A stretch of DNA of 64,000 nucleotides from Paracoccus cavernae (GCA_030410095.1 JAUFRC010000001.1:446501-510500), one strand, 5' to 3'; shown: positions 18,450-30,376, counted from the first letter of the stretch. Notes: a model not told the origin generated them from the letters alone. Numbers and translations: made by a program.

Positions 18450-19151
18450 TTAGTCGTTATCGATCACGATGCGGAAACGGGCGCGACGCGCTTCGGGCGA
18501 GGCGTCGCCCTCGGCAGGCCTTGGTTCCGAGACGCCTTCCGGTGCAACGGGCGCAGGGCTGGCCGCGCGCCAGGGTGCGGCGGGAGCTTCGGTAAAACCG
18601 GCGGCCGAGGGCGAGGGCTCAAGCACCAAAGCGCCCGGAATGACTGGTGTGAGTTCTTCGGCCATGATGTCGAAACGGCGCGGGGCGCGGCCGATCTCGC
18701 CTTCCGAGATGATGCAACCCATGGCACGGGTTACATCGCCCAGATCGGATTTCAGCGGCAGGACCAGCATGCGTGCAACCAGTTCGGGGCGACCGTAGCC
18801 CGGTTCTGAGCGGAGGCGCAATTCCGCGATCTGGGGCGCTTTGAAGACGCTTTCGAGCACATCCGACAGACGCCCGCGCGATTCCGGATTGAGCAGCGAG
18901 CAAAAGGGCATGCCCCGCACCTCCATCCCCATCAGATCGATCAGATGGCGGCCCGCAAGCCGGAACCGCGCGGCCCCCGGTGCGACCCGTTCGAGGATGA
19001 AGGCGAAATCGAGCGCAGAGCGGATGCCCTTGGGTTCGACATCGGCACGGTCGGGGATGGCGCGGCCTTTGCGCAGACCCTCCCAATAGTGGCGCAGCTC
19101 CAGCAGGATCTGTCCGGCACGGTTTGGGTCGAAATCGGCCATATGCAGCAC
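18450..19151 (-). CDS. PAS-domain protein of unknown role
   Basis: This intact 233-residue ORF has an N-terminal segment (LLELRHYWEGLRKGRAIPDR ADVEP) and a central PAS-like fold (FILERVAPGAARFRLAGRHL, then GMEVRGMPFCSLLNPESRGR), as seen in the alphaproteobacterial PAS_5-type family. The C-terminal 70 residues are proline- and alanine-rich, probably disordered, and end ARRARFRIVIDND. No output domain such as a kinase or GGDEF is attached, so it may act by binding partner proteins. A second in-frame ATG nine bases later (MADFDPNRAG) is an equally good start. It is transcribed away from gmk across a 290-base gap with no other gene. Confidence 0.7.
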   Translation of the reverse strand: MLHMADFDPNRAGQILLELRHYWEGLRKGRAIPDRADVEPKGIRSALDFAFILERVAPGAARFRLAGRHLIDLMGMEVRGMPFCSLLNPESRGRLSDVLESVFKAPQIAELRLRSEPGYGRPELVARMLVLPLKSDLGDVTRAMGCIISEGEIGRAPRRFDIMAEELTPVIPGALVLEPSPSAAGFTEAPAAPWRAASPAPVAPEGVSEPRPAEGDASPEARRARFRIVIDND

Positions 19152-19441
19152 TTCACCGCCCGTGGGCGGTGCAGAAAGGCTTTCGCCCGGATGATATCTG
19201 GAACGCCGTCGTCGCCGTTGTCGTTAAACATGTGGGAAACTCGAAAAAACTGACCTGAGAACCATACAACGTCAGCCTACCGCGTTTTGATCCACCGATC
19301 GATTGAATTATCAACCTCTGGTTAACCTTGCGGTTGTTTTGCCGGCGGAGCTGTTTTGCCTTTGCAGGGGCGGGGCGGCTGGCACTTGACCCCGAGGCTG
19401 GCGATGCGCATTGAAGCACAAGCCAGATTATCGGGGGTTTC

Positions 19442-20076
19442 ATGGAACGCAGCGGGCTTTTGATCATTCTCTCCTCTCCTTCGGGGGCGGGGAAATCGAC
19501 TTTGGCGCGACGCCTGATGGAATGGGACCCGTCGCTGCGCTTCTCGGTCTCGGCGACGACGCGCGCGCCGCGTCCGGGCGAGGTCCACGGCCAGCATTAC
19601 GACTTTCTTGGCGTCGAGGATTTCCGCGCCTTGGTCGATCAGGGCCAGATGCTCGAACATGCCGAGGTCTTCGGCAATTATTACGGCTCGCCGCGCCAGC
19701 CGGTCGAGGCCGCGATGCGCGAGGGTCGCGATACGCTGTTCGACGTCGATTGGCAGGGCGGCCAGCAGATCCGCGCTTCGGCGCTCGGGGCGCATGTCGT
19801 CTCGGTCTTCATCCTGCCGCCGAGCCTGATCGAGCTGGAACGCCGCCTGATCGCGCGCGGACAAGACAGCGCCGAGGTCATTCAGGGCCGGATGCAAAAA
19901 GCCTCAACGAAATCAGCCATTGGGCTGAATACGACTATGTTCTGGTCAACGAAGATCTTGACCGCGCGACCGAGGAACTCAAGACAATCCTGACCGCAGA
20001 ACGACTGCGCCGCGACCGTCAGGTCGGGCTGGGGCCGTTCATTCGCAAGCTGATGGCCGAGGAGATTGGCAAATGA
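19442..20076 (+). CDS. gmk: Guanylate kinase (frameshifted near the 3' end)
   Basis: Gmk phosphorylates GMP to GDP. The P-loop [13 protein letters not shown], the GMP-binding [21 protein letters not shown], and [16 protein letters not shown] followed by [11 protein letters not shown] are all present. Near 19896 a run of A reads five where six are needed (ATGCAAAAAGCC). The restored frame gives [20 protein letters not shown] and ends KLMAEEIGK at 20076, the normal length of about 211 residues. The gene is essential in most bacteria, so the break is very probably an error. The last four bases overlap the next gene. Confidence 0.93.
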
Positions 20077-20591
20077 TCTGGGAACTGGATGGGGTAAAGC
20101 CGCAGATTGCCGCGGATGCATGGGTCGCGCCCGATGCGCAAGTCATGGGGCGTGTCACCTTGGAGGAGGGCGCGAGCATCTGGTTCGGCGCGGTCCTGCG
20201 CGGCGACAACGAAGAGATCCGCGTCGGCAAAGGCTCGAACGTGCAGGAGCTTTGCGTCTTCCACACCGACCCCGGCCATCCGCTGGTCGTGGGCGAAAAC
20301 TGCACCATCGGCCACCGCGCGATCCTGCACGGCTGCACCATTGGTGACGGCGCGCTGGTCGGCATGGGCGCGATCATCCTCAACGGCGCGAAAATCGGGG
20401 CGGGGGCGCTGATCGGCGCGGGCGCTCTGGTCGCCGAGGGCAAGGAAATTCCGCCGGGCGCTTTGGTCATGGGCGCGCCGGGCAAGATCATCCGCGAGCT
20501 GGACGAAGAGACCAAGGCCGGTCTTCTGCGCTCCGCCGCCCATTATCAGGCCAATGCGGCGCGCTTTCGTGCCGGTCTGAAGCCGGCCTGA
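20073..20591 (+). CDS. Gamma-class carbonic anhydrase-like protein
   Basis: This intact 172-residue left-handed beta-helix protein of the YrdA/PaaY family is coupled to gmk by a 4-base overlap. Hexapeptide repeats run from residue 20 to 140. Zinc-ligand positions look conserved ([20 protein letters not shown] and ILHGCTIG, with three His). The residues [12 protein letters not shown] and NVQELCVFH are typical. Enzyme activity in this subfamily is often weak or unproven. A role in CO2/bicarbonate metabolism is the standard assignment. Confidence 0.8.
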   Translation: MIWELDGVKPQIAADAWVAPDAQVMGRVTLEEGASIWFGAVLRGDNEEIRVGKGSNVQELCVFHTDPGHPLVVGENCTIGHRAILHGCTIGDGALVGMGAIILNGAKIGAGALIGAGALVAEGKEIPPGALVMGAPGKIIRELDEETKAGLLRSAAHYQANAARFRAGLKPA

Positions 20592-20593
20592 CC

Positions 20594-21671
20594 ATGAGCC
20601 TTCCCGCTTACGATCAGGCGATCGAGGCCGTTCCGATGGCCATGCTGGTGGTCGATGCGCAGATGCGCCTGATCATGGCCAATGCCGCCGCGCGCGAGCT
20701 GTTCGGCGCGGGCATTCTCGGACGCCCCTTCGTGACCGTGGTGCGCCACCCCGGCGTCAATGATGCGGTCGAGAAGGTGCTGGGCGGCGCAGAGGCAGGG
20801 CCGGAAAAGCTGGCGGCGATGATCTCGGTGCAGGGGCGCGATCTTTCGGTCCAGACCATGGTCAGCCCGCTTGCGCTCGAGGACGGGCGTGGCGCGGCGC
20901 TGGCTTTCGAGGACCGCAGCAGCCTTGACGCCGCAGAACAGATGAGGCGCGATTTCGTGGCCAATGTCAGCCACGAGCTGCGCACGCCGCTGACCGCGCT
21001 CATGGGGTTTATCGAGACCTTGCGCGGCCCCGCCCGCAACGACGAGGCGGTCCGCGACCGCTTTCTGGGCATCATGGAGCGCGAGGCGGGACGGATGAAC
21101 CGCCTTGTCGGCGATCTCCTGTCGCTCAGCCGCGTCGAGGCCGAAGAGCGCCGCCGTCCGGTGCAGGGGTCGATCTGACCGCGATCCTGCGCAATGTCGT
21201 GGCCAGTCTCAGCCCGACGGCAGAGGCGGCAGGGCAGAGGTCGAGGCGATCATGCCCGACACGCCCGTCACGGTCATGGGCGATCCCGATCAGCTGGTGC
21301 AGGTCTTCGACAATCTGGTCGAGAACGGGCTGAAATACGGTCGCGCCGGCGGCAAGGTCTCGGTCAGCTTTGCCGCGATCGCGCATGAGCCGGTGCTGCG
21401 CGGTCCCGCCGTCGCGATCACCGTGGCCGATCAGGGCGAAGGGATTTCCTCGGAGCATCTGCCGCGTCTGACGGAACGCTTCTACCGCGTCGATACCCAC
21501 CGTTCGCGCGAACAGGGCGGCACGGGTTTGGGGCTGGCGATCGTCAAGCATATCGTGAACCGCCACCGCGGCCGGCTCAAGATCGAAAGCGAGAAAGGCG
21601 TGGGCAGCCGCTTTACCGTCATTCTGCCCGATCCCCGCGCAACCGGTCGGGGCGCGGAGCCGAAGGGCTGA
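20594..21671 (+). CDS. PhoR-like sensor histidine kinase (frameshifted)
   Basis: The N-terminal PAS domain (YDQAIEAVPMAMLVVDAQMR, then ANAAARELFGAGILGR) has no membrane segment. Next is the HisKA motif RRDFVANVSHELRTPLTALM with the phosphoacceptor His. The frame breaks near 21170 in the C-rich stretch GTCCGGTGCAGG, and again near 21232. The restored HATPase_c domain has DPDQLVQVFDNLVENGLKYG (N box), VADQGEGIS and GGTGLGLAIVKHIVNRH (G boxes). The sequence is closest in style to PhoR of the phosphate regulon. A pst operon or phoB, usual neighbours, are not here, so the phosphate link is only suggested. Confidence 0.78.
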
Positions 21672-21734
21672 GCCGCCTTTCCGCACAATAGGTGCACCCG
21701 CAAGCCGCGCAATGGCATTGCGGAGGGACAATGG

Positions 21735-21765
21735 AAAAGGCCGCCGGTTGATCCGGCGGCCTTTT
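21735..21765. terminator. Bidirectional terminator between the kinase gene and purF
   Basis: AAAAGGCCGCCGG (21735-21747) and CCGGCGGCCTTTT (21753-21765) form a perfect 13-bp stem with a 5-base loop. It serves both convergent genes. Confidence 0.85.
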
Positions 21766-21790
21766 CGTATGGATATCGCTCGCGCGGGCC

Positions 21791-23300
21791 TTATTCGGCC
21801 GCATGCTCGCTTGTGGGGGCCGCCGTTTCCGAGCCGGGCTTCATATGGAAGCCGCGCTGGAGCTGGTCGAAGGGCGCCACGGGATAGTCGCCCGAGAAAC
21901 AGGCGTCGCAATATTGCGGCAGGGCCTTGTTGCGGCCCTCGGCCTCGCCCACCGCGCGGTAAAGCCCGTCAAGCGAGACGAAGCGCAGGCTGTCCACGCC
22001 GATCCATTCGCGCATTTCCTCGGGCGTCATATTGGCCGCCAGAAGCTTGCTGCGCTCGGGGGTGTCGACGCCGTAGAAACAGGGCCAGGCCGTCGGCGGC
22101 GATGCGATGCGGAAGTGGACTTCGCTCGCGCCGGCATCAAGGATCATGTCCTTGATCTTGCGCGAGGTGGTGCCCCGCACGACCGATCGTCGACCAGAAC
22201 CACGCGTTTGCCTTTGACCAGCGCGCGGTTGACGTTGAGCTTCAGGCGTACGCCCATGTTGCGGATCTGCTCGGTCGGCTCGATGAAGGTCCGGCCGACA
22301 TATTGGTTGCGGATGATCCCCATGCCGAAGGGAATGCCGCTTTCATGGGCATAGCCGATGGCCGCGGGGGTGCCGCTATCGGGGACTGGGCAGACCAGAT
22401 CGGCTTCGACCGGAGCCTCGCGGGCCAGCTCGACCCCGATCTGGCGGCGGGTCTCGTAGACCGAACGGCCGCCGATGATCGATCGGGACGCGAGAAATAG
22501 ACATGCTCGAAGATGCAGAAGCGGCCTTTGGACGGGCCGAAAGGCCGCGAGCTTTCGACGACGCCTTTCGAGATCACGACCATTTCTCCCGGCTCGATCT
22601 CGCGTACGAGCTGCGCGCCCACGATGTCGAGGGCACAGGTTTCCGAGGCCAGCACATAGGCACCGTCTTCAAGGCGGCCCATGACCAGCGGGCGCACGCC
22701 CAGAGGGTCGCGGACGCCGATCAGCTTGGTGCGGGTCATGGCGATGACGCTGAAAGCGCCTTCGATGCGGCGCAGGGCGTCTTTCATCCGCTCGGGGATG
22801 TTGCGCTGGATCGAGCGCGCCATCAGGTGGATGATGCACTCGCTGTCCGAGGAGGACTGGAAGATCGAGCCGCGCTCGATCAGTTCGCGGCGCAGCGCCT
22901 CGGCATTGGTGATATTGCCGTTGTGGGCAACCGCACAGCCGCCCATCGCGAATTCGCCGAAGAAGGGCTGGACGTCGCGGATCGCGGGAGCGGCTTTGGT
23001 TCCTGCGGTCGAATAGCGCACATGGCCGATGGCGAGCGGACCCGGCAGGGTCTCCATCGTCGACTGCTTGGTGAAATTGTCGCGGACATAGCCGAAGCGA
23101 TGGGCGCTGTTGAACCCGCTCGCGGGGTCATGGGTGATGATTCCGCCGGCTTCCTGCCCGCGATGTTGAAGGGCATGCAGGCCGAGCGCCACGAAATTGG
23201 CGGCGTCTGCGACCCCGATTACGCCGAACACGCCGCATTCCTCGTGGAGGCGATCGGAATCGAACGGATGGGCAAGGAATGGCTGCATCATCACCGTCAC
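21791..23300 (-). CDS. purF: Amidophosphoribosyltransferase (frameshifted)
   Basis: PurF starts purine synthesis, making phosphoribosylamine from PRPP and glutamine. A short propeptide precedes the N-terminal nucleophile Cys in HEECGVFGVIGVADA. The glutaminase domain shows HRGQEAGGI, GHVRYSTAGTKA, AHNGNITNAEALR and SSDSECIIHL. The PRTase domain follows two frame breaks (near 22485 and 22185). In restored frame it has ADLVCPVPDSGTPAAIGYAH, IRNQYVGRTFIEP, the PRPP-binding VLVDDSVVRGTTSRK and YFYGVDTPER-like CFYGVDTPERSKL. The end is at 21791. The corrected length is about 504 residues. A long gap with the purF promoter lies upstream. Confidence 0.92.
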
Positions 23301-23622
23301 GGTCCTGTAGCTATATGTTGGAGCTGACGCCTATTTAGGGGCTTGGCCGGCAAAAGTCACCCCTGCCGGATGGGGGTGGGCGCACGAAAATGTCATCCAA
23401 ACGTCTTGACAAAGGTAACAGCATGAAAGCCGGCGGTAAAGCGGGCAGGCGGGCCGGTTCGCGCCTTGGGCAAATTGGACCTTGTCGACCTTGCCGCAGC
23501 TGCCGAGGCCTCGGACGGGCATTTGCGGGCCGCTGAACGCCTCTTTGATGTGGAAAACGCATGGCAGGCATGTCGTGAGCGGCAGGCTCGGGCGGCAGGC
23601 CGGAGAGGCAGGCACGGTGATG
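23301..23622. other. Intergenic region upstream of purF
   Basis: This region of about 320 bases should hold the purF promoter on the minus strand. It shows no convincing gene. Short ORFs on both strands have no family match and poor codon pattern. No purine riboswitch-like structure was recognised by eye. Confidence 0.5.
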
Positions 23623-23652
23623 AAAAAACCGGCCGCATCGGGATGCGGCCGG
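23623..23652 (-). terminator. Terminator after cvpA
   Basis: On the minus strand CCGGCCGCAT and ATGCGGCCGG (23643-23652 with 23629-23638) form a 10-bp stem with a 4-base loop, followed by six T. It ends the radA-cvpA side transcription before the purF promoter region. Confidence 0.82.
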
Positions 23653-23698
23653 TCGGATGGTCTGGCGCTCGCCCGTCCTGACGGAGGGCGGGCCGGGA

Positions 23699-24360
23699 TC
23701 AGTTGGTCGCGGGCGTCGTGGTCACGCCGCCGGCAGCCGGAGCGGTCGCGGGCGCGGTTGCAGGCGCGGTTGCAGGCGTGGGCGTCGACTGGTTCACCGG
23801 CGCGCCGGTCGGAGCGCAAGCACGCACCATCTGCTCGTAGCGGCTGACGATCCAGCCGGGCGCGTCCTGCGGGATCTGCTCGCCCATCTGGCTGGTCATG
23901 CGCTTGAACACCTGCGCCGAACGCGAGTCGTCGACCATGGCCACCGGCTGCGTGGTCATCACGCGCTCGTAGACGATGAAGGCCACCGCCACGAGCAGGA
24001 CGCCGCGCGCCACGCCGAAGAGAAAGCCCATGCCCTGATCGACCCCACCCAGCGCCGAACGCTGCACCACCGACGAAAACAGCGGGGTGATGATCGAGAA
24101 AACCACCAGTGCGATGGCGAAAACCACCGCGAAACCGGCGATGGTGGCCAATTCGCAACTGTCGGAGAGGAATTTGTTCAGCCCCGGCACCTGCGCAATC
24201 ATCGGCCGCACGGTCGGCGCGAAGATGAAAGCAAGCACCGCAGCCGCGATCCAGCCGAGGATCGACAACGATCGCGCACGAAGCCCCGCGCATAGGCAAG
24301 GATCGCCGAAAGGATGATGACAGCCGCGACAACGCCGTCGATGAGGGTAAATCCGTCCAT
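23699..24360 (-). CDS. cvpA: CvpA family membrane protein (frameshifted)
   Basis: The start MDGFTLIDGVVAAVIILSAI at 24360 is typical of CvpA. The frame breaks near 24272 and resumes SILGWIAAAVLAFIFAPTV RP. Further helices are ELATIAGFAVVFAIALVVFS and GVARGVLLVAVAFIVYERV, giving four membrane spans. The C-terminal 40 residues contain four imperfect PATAPATA-type repeats, probably a disordered periplasmic or cytoplasmic tail. CvpA is needed for colicin V export in E. coli and commonly sits beside purF, as here. Its direct biochemical role is not known. It is followed by a strong terminator. Confidence 0.85.
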
Positions 24361-24403
24361 GTTCTCGCCCTTTCGCAGGGTTTGCCTGCGTTGGTGGTGG
24401 TGT

Positions 24404-25764
<1,361 letters not shown>

Positions 25765-25882
25765 GTCATGCTTGTGGCAAATCGCAAGGAGTGCTGCAAG
25801 CGCGCAGCTTTGGGCCGCACGGAATGGCGCGGGCGGTCGGACCGCGATCAGGCAGCGTCCCGACCGCGATCGAACTGTATCG

Positions 25883-27093
25883 TCAGACCGCGCCGAGGCC
25901 CGCCCGCATCAGAAGGCGGCGCACGGGGCCGCTGGCGTAAAGCGTGCCGATCGCCGCCGCGCGCAGATCGCGCAAAGGCCGCGCGCCCGCCATGCTGGTA
26001 CGGTTGAGCGCGTCGATCCCCATCAGCCGCGCCCAGGCCTCGGGACGGCGGCGGCGCGCATAGGCGGCAAGGCTGGCCTCCGAGCCGGGGTCCCCGCGCG
26101 ACAGATCGACCAGCGTGGTCAGATCGGCGAGGCTCATGTTCAGCCCCTGCGCGCCGATCGGCGGCACGACATGGGCGGCTTCGGCGATCAGGGCGGTGCG
26201 CGGGCCGGCATAGGCATCGGCGATCTGGCTGATGATCGGCCAGATGGTGAGGCGGGTGGCTTGGGTCAGTTCGCCCAACACACCGGCGGAGCGGCGGTTC
26301 ATCTCGGCATGGAACGCATCGGCAGGCAAAGCGGCAAGCCGCGCGATTTCCGCCCCGCGTTCCAGCCAGACCACCGCCGAGGAGTGCTTTCCTCGCGGTC
26401 GGGCAGGGGCACCAGCGTGAAGGGGCCGCCCGAACGGTGGACCTCGGTCGAGATATTGTCGTGCGCGCGGTCATGGGTCACCGCGAAGGCCAGTGCCTTT
26501 TGCCCGTAGCGGAAGGTTTTGACGCCGATCCCCAAAGCCTCGCGAACCGGCGAATTGCGCCCGTCTGCGCCGACAACCAGCTTGGCCGCGACGCGGCTGC
26601 CGTTGGTCAGGGTCACGATCGCCTCGGATGAGCGCGCGGTCAGCGCCGCCGTGCCGGTCCCGGGCAGAAAGCGGACATTCTGCAAGGTTTCGAGCCGCGC
26701 CGAAATCTCGCGCTTCAACAGCCAGTTCTGCAGGTTCCACCCGAAGGGCTTGTCGGAAATCTCGGAGGCGTCGAATTCGCGCACCATGCGCGCGGCGGCC
26801 TCGGCCCCGCCGGCATCGACGATGCGCATGATCTGGAGAGGTGTGGCATGGGGAGCGAGGCGCTCCCACAGGCCCGCCTCTTCGAGAACGCGGATCGAGG
26901 GTTGCAGGAAACAGGTCGAGCGAAGATCCGCGCCTGCCGCCCCTTCGGAGGTCACCGGCGGGGCGGGATCGACGCAAAGCACCGAATGGCCCGAAGCGCC
27001 AAAGGCCGCCGCCGCAATCAGGCCGGCAATGCCGCCGCCGGAGATCAGGACATCGACGCTTTCGTCGCATTTTGCGGACAGGTTGGCGGACAT
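25883..27093 (-). CDS. UbiH/UbiF-family FAD-dependent hydroxylase (frameshifted)
   Basis: This is a flavin monooxygenase of the ubiquinone ring-hydroxylase family. ATG 27093 gives VDVLISGGGIAGLIAAAAFG, the Rossmann dinucleotide motif. Further motifs are LVVGADGRNSPVREALGI (DG motif) and, after a frame break near 26383, GPRTALIAEAAHVVPPIGAQ GLN, the second FAD-binding GD-type motif, here EAAHVVPPIGAQGLNMSL. The end is RRLLMRAGLGAV. In the Rhodobacterales this is usually annotated as UbiH (2-octaprenyl-6-methoxyphenol hydroxylase). Substrate position cannot be fixed from sequence. The corrected length is about 404 residues. Confidence 0.82.
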
Positions 27094-27319
27094 CGCAACT
27101 CCTCGAGCTCGGCGGACAGGCAAAAGGGCGGGGCGGATGCCGTGCCGCCTGCCGCGCCCAGAATACGAAGCTTCCGGGGCGGGGCAATCGGGGCGGCAGC
27201 GCCGCTGCATACGTCACCCGCGCGTTGCCGCCGCGACTTGCGCGCTCCGCGGCTTTGGCGGGTCGACCGGAGATGCGGAAAGGGGCGGGACCGGCCCGCC
27301 CCTTTCCGCGGATTAAATG

Positions 27320-27544
27320 TCAGAAGCCGGCGGCATAGGCCAAAAGCAGCAGCAGCACGATCGCCGTCGCGCCCAGCCCGATCATGGTCAGCGCCGGCAG
27401 GCCCCAGATCACGACCGCGACAACGACCACGGCCAAAAGCACGGCCACGCCCAGGAGCAGGCGGGCGGCGATCCGGTTCTCGGCCAGTTCTTCGCTTGCG
27501 GCATCGGTGATTTGCGAAGCGGGGGTGTCGAAAGATCGGCTCAT
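27320..27544 (-). CDS. Small two-helix membrane protein
   Basis: This intact 74-residue ORF has a polar N-terminus (SRSFDTPASQITDAASEEL) followed by two hydrophobic helices (LLLGVAVLLAVVVVAVVIWG and IGLGATAIVLLLLLAYAAGF). No family is recognised. It stands alone between ubiH-like and HAD genes. It could be a membrane-stress or quality-control microprotein, but there is no evidence beyond topology. Confidence 0.55.
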   Translation of the reverse strand: MSRSFDTPASQITDAASEELAENRIAARLLLGVAVLLAVVVVAVVIWGLPALTMIGLGATAIVLLLLLAYAAGF

Positions 27545-27599
27545 TGTGAAATCCTTGCTCGGCCTACGGTCATGACGATTCCTGTGCGCATTTCGGGCT

Positions 27600-28262
27600 T
27601 TACAGCAATCCGCGCAGGAAGTTCGTCAGATCATGTGTCTGATGGTGGACATGCGCGCCATGATCTCGATCAAATGCGAGCGCATCGGGACCGTGGCGGC
27701 CGTTGCCGACCAGAACCGTGCGCATGCCGAGCTCGTCGGGCACCAGAAGGTTGCGCGGATCGTCCTCGAACATGGCGGCGGCGGCCGGATCGAAGCCCTG
27801 ATCGGCGATGACCATGTGATAGGCGCGCGCATCGGGCTTGGGGTGGAAAGCCACCTCTTCGACGCCGAAAATCGCGTCGAAAACCATGAGCCCGCGATGT
27901 TCGAGCACGCGCGAGGCGTAAAGGCTGTCGCCGTTGGTGTGGATGATCTTGCGGCCGGGCAAAGCGGTGATTGCGGCGGCAAGATCGGGATCAGGCGCAA
28001 GCTCGGTGAAATCGATGTCGTGGACGTCATGCAGATAGGGCACCGGCTCGATCCCGTGCTCGGCCATCAGACCGGCCAAGGTCGTGCCGTACTCGCGCCA
28101 GTAATAGCTGCGCAGCCGGCTGGCCTCGGTCTCGTCCACGCGCAATTCGCGCATGACATAGGCATTCATTTTGCGTTCGATCTGGGCAAAGAGCTGCACC
28201 TCGGGGGCGTAGAGCGTATTGTCGAGATCGAAGATCCAGGTGTTTACATGCGAGAATTTCAT
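27600..28262 (-). CDS. HAD-superfamily hydrolase, pyrimidine 5'-nucleotidase type
   Basis: This intact 220-residue protein has the HAD motif I WIFDLDNTLYAPEVQLF (nucleophile and acid Asp), motif II IIHTNGDSLYA, motif III Lys in FHPKPDARAY and motif IV FEDDPRNLLVPDELGM. The small alpha-helical cap (IERKMNAYVMRELRVDETEA) matches the SDT1/PHM8-like pyrimidine nucleotidase subfamily. It should dephosphorylate UMP- or CMP-like nucleotides, though HAD substrates are hard to predict. ATG 28262 is chosen because it directly precedes the first beta strand. It is transcribed divergently from the GntR gene. Confidence 0.83.
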   Translation of the reverse strand: MKFSHVNTWIFDLDNTLYAPEVQLFAQIERKMNAYVMRELRVDETEASRLRSYYWREYGTTLAGLMAEHGIEPVPYLHDVHDIDFTELAPDPDLAAAITALPGRKIIHTNGDSLYASRVLEHRGLMVFDAIFGVEEVAFHPKPDARAYHMVIADQGFDPAAAAMFEDDPRNLLVPDELGMRTVLVGNGRHGPDALAFDRDHGAHVHHQTHDLTNFLRGLL

Positions 28263-28327
28263 TCTGCATGAATAATCCGCTCCACCCCTGCTTGCAATCT
28301 TTGCGGCAAAGGCGGATCGTCGCAGCC

Positions 28328-28983
28328 ATGAAAGACGCATATTCCCTGATCCTCTCCTCCATTGATAATGGACAATTCCGCCCCGGCGACCGGCTGGTCG
28401 ATCCGAGCTGGCCGAGCGTTTCGGCGTCTCGCGCACGCCCGTCCGCGAGGCTTTGCAGCGGCTCGAAACGCAGGCCATGCTCAAGCGCGACGGCCGCTCG
28501 CTGATCGTGGCGACGCTTGACCACAACCAGCTGGCCGAGCTTTACACCGTGCGTGCCGAGCTCGAGGCTCTGGCCGCCCGACTGGCGGCGCGTCACGCCA
28601 CCCCCGAGGAAATCCGCGTCCTCGCCGGTATGGTCGAAGAGGATGCCGCCGTGATCCATGATTCGCAGGCTTTGGCGCGGGCGAACCGGCGTTTCCACCA
28701 CCAGATCCATCTCGCCTCGCATAACCGCTATCTCGTACAGCAGCTCGATCTGGTGCACCGCAGCATGGCGCTGATGGCGCGGACCTCGCTGGCGGCTGCC
28801 GGTCGCGGCGAAAAGGCTTTGGCCGAGCATCGCGCCATGGTCGAGGCGATCGCCTCGGGCAATGGTCAGGCCGCCGAAGAGGCGCTGCGCATCCATATTT
28901 CGAACGCTTTCGAAACCCGCCTGAAAGAAGAGGCCCGTCTGCAGGCCGAACGTCCGGCGACCGGCATCGACAACGAAGTCTGA
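28328..28983 (+). CDS. GntR-family regulator, FadR/FCD subfamily (frameshifted)
   Basis: ATG 28328 (MKDAYSLILSSIDNGQFRPG) is chosen over an upstream start at 28268, which would leave only 5 bases between this gene and the divergent HAD gene. The winged helix reads PGDRLV, then after a missing base near 28407 ELAERFGVSRTPVREALQRL. The C-terminal FCD ligand domain has LYTVRAELEALAARLAARH, RANRRFHHQIHLASHNRYL and AEHRAMVEAIASGNGQAAEE, which keep the usual metal-binding Asp/His positions. It probably represses or activates nearby catabolic genes. The divergent HAD gene or the following operon are candidate targets. Confidence 0.82.
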
Positions 28984-29006
28984 CAGCGGCAAACAAGGGG
29001 GCCGGC

Positions 29007-29629
29007 TTGCGCCTGATCGAAACCGAAGCCGACCTCGAAGAGGGGTGCGCCTATCTGGCGGCGCGCTTTCCGCTTTGGGCGCGCGTTCTGCCCGAGATCG
29101 GCGCGCTTCCCTGCGCCGTCGCAGCGACGGTTTCGAGGCGATTTGCGATGCCGTCGTGTCGCAGCAGATTTCGACCCATGCGGCGGCGGCGATTGCGGGG
29201 CGGATGGCCGCGCTCTCGCTGGTCACGCAAGACCAGATCGCCGCAGCCAGCGACGAGGCCCTGCGCGAAGCAGGCCTGTCGCGGCCCAAACAACGCTATC
29301 TGCGGGCGATCGCCGCATCGGATCTCGATTGGCAGGCCCTGCGCACACTGCCCGATGACGAGGTGATTGCCGCGCTGACCGCTTTGCCGGGGATCGGGCG
29401 CTGGACCGCGGATATCTATCTCAAATTCGCGTTGGGCCGTGCCGATGCTTTCGCGGCGGGCGATCTCGCCTTGGCCGAGGCCGCCCGCGTTCTCTATGAT
29501 CTGCCCGCGCGCCCCGGCCCCAAAGAACTGACCGCGCTTGCCGAGCCGTGGCGGCCGTGGCGCTCGGTTGCGGCGCGTGCGCTCTGGTCCTACTACCACA
29601 TCATCAAGGGGCGCGAGGGCGTCCGTTAA
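29007..29629 (+). CDS. AlkA-type DNA-3-methyladenine glycosylase II (frameshifted)
   Basis: This HhH-GPD superfamily base-excision enzyme removes alkylated bases. The frame starts at TTG 29007 (LRLIETEADLEEGCAYLAAR) after a GGGGGCC site and breaks near 29110. It then reads FEAICDAVVSQQISTHAAAA, LSRPKQRYLRAIA, the helix-hairpin-helix LPGIGRWTADIYLKFALGR and the catalytic Asp in AFAAGDLALAEAARVLY. The end is SYYHIIKGREGVR. At about 208 residues it lacks the N-terminal extra domain of E. coli AlkA, like many short homologues. It lies 25 bases before an esterase gene, so the pair probably forms an operon. Confidence 0.82.
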
Positions 29630-29653
29630 CCCGCTTTCCAACAAGAGGCTGTC

Positions 29654-30310
29654 ATGGCACGCGCATTGCACTCCGGCCGCAGAGGTCCGGAAAAGGTCAC
29701 TTCGGTCGTCGTTTTTCTTCACGGTTATGGCGCCGATGGTGCGGATCTTCTGGGGCTGGCCGCTCCTTTGGCACCGCATCTGCCCAATACCGCTTTCTAT
29801 TCGCCCGACGCGCCAGAGCGCTGCGTCAACAATCCGATGGGTTACCAGTGGTTCCCGATCCCCTGGCTCGACGGATCGAGCGCCGGGCAGGCCCGCCAGT
29901 CGATGGATCAGTCGATCGAGGATATCAACGCCTTCCTCGATACGGTTCTGGCCGCCGAGGGGCTGGAGGCCGACCGCATGGTTCTGGTCGGCTTCTCGCA
30001 GGGCACGATGATGTCGCTCCATGTCGCGCCGCGCCGCGATCAGGCGGTTGCGGGCGTGGTCGGTTTCTCGGGGCGGCTGCTCCAGCCCGAGGTTCTGGCG
30101 GCCGAAGCCAAGGTCCACCCGCCGGTTCTGTTGCTGCACGGCGACGAGGACCAGATGGTGCCCTTTGCCGATATGGCTCTGGCCGAAAAGGCATTGCGCG
30201 AGGCGGGCTTTGATGTCGCGACCCATGTGATGCACGGAACCGGCCACGGGATTTCGCCCGATGGGCTGTCTTCTGCGCTCGGCTTCATTCTTGATGAACT
30301 TGGGGCTTGA
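29654..30310 (+). CDS. Carboxylesterase/phospholipase, alpha/beta hydrolase
   Basis: This intact 218-residue protein is of the carboxylesterase II / acyl-protein thioesterase family. The oxyanion segment is VFLHGYGADGADLLGL, the nucleophile elbow LVGFSQGTMMSLHVA, the Asp is in LLLHGDEDQMVPF, and the His in HGTGHGISPDGLSSAL. It hydrolyses short carboxylic esters, and lysophospholipase activity is possible. There is no signal peptide, so it is cytoplasmic. It is closely linked to the AlkA-like gene. A 5'-to-3' RBS-like AACAAGAGGCTGTC precedes the ATG. Confidence 0.85.
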   Translation: MARALHSGRRGPEKVTSVVVFLHGYGADGADLLGLAAPLAPHLPNTAFYSPDAPERCVNNPMGYQWFPIPWLDGSSAGQARQSMDQSIEDINAFLDTVLAAEGLEADRMVLVGFSQGTMMSLHVAPRRDQAVAGVVGFSGRLLQPEVLAAEAKVHPPVLLLHGDEDQMVPFADMALAEKALREAGFDVATHVMHGTGHGISPDGLSSALGFILDELGA

Positions 30311-30376
30311 ACCCAGCCGATAGGCGGTTACGTTAATCATCAAGACGACGCCCCAGCCAAGACGGAGGAACCTGCT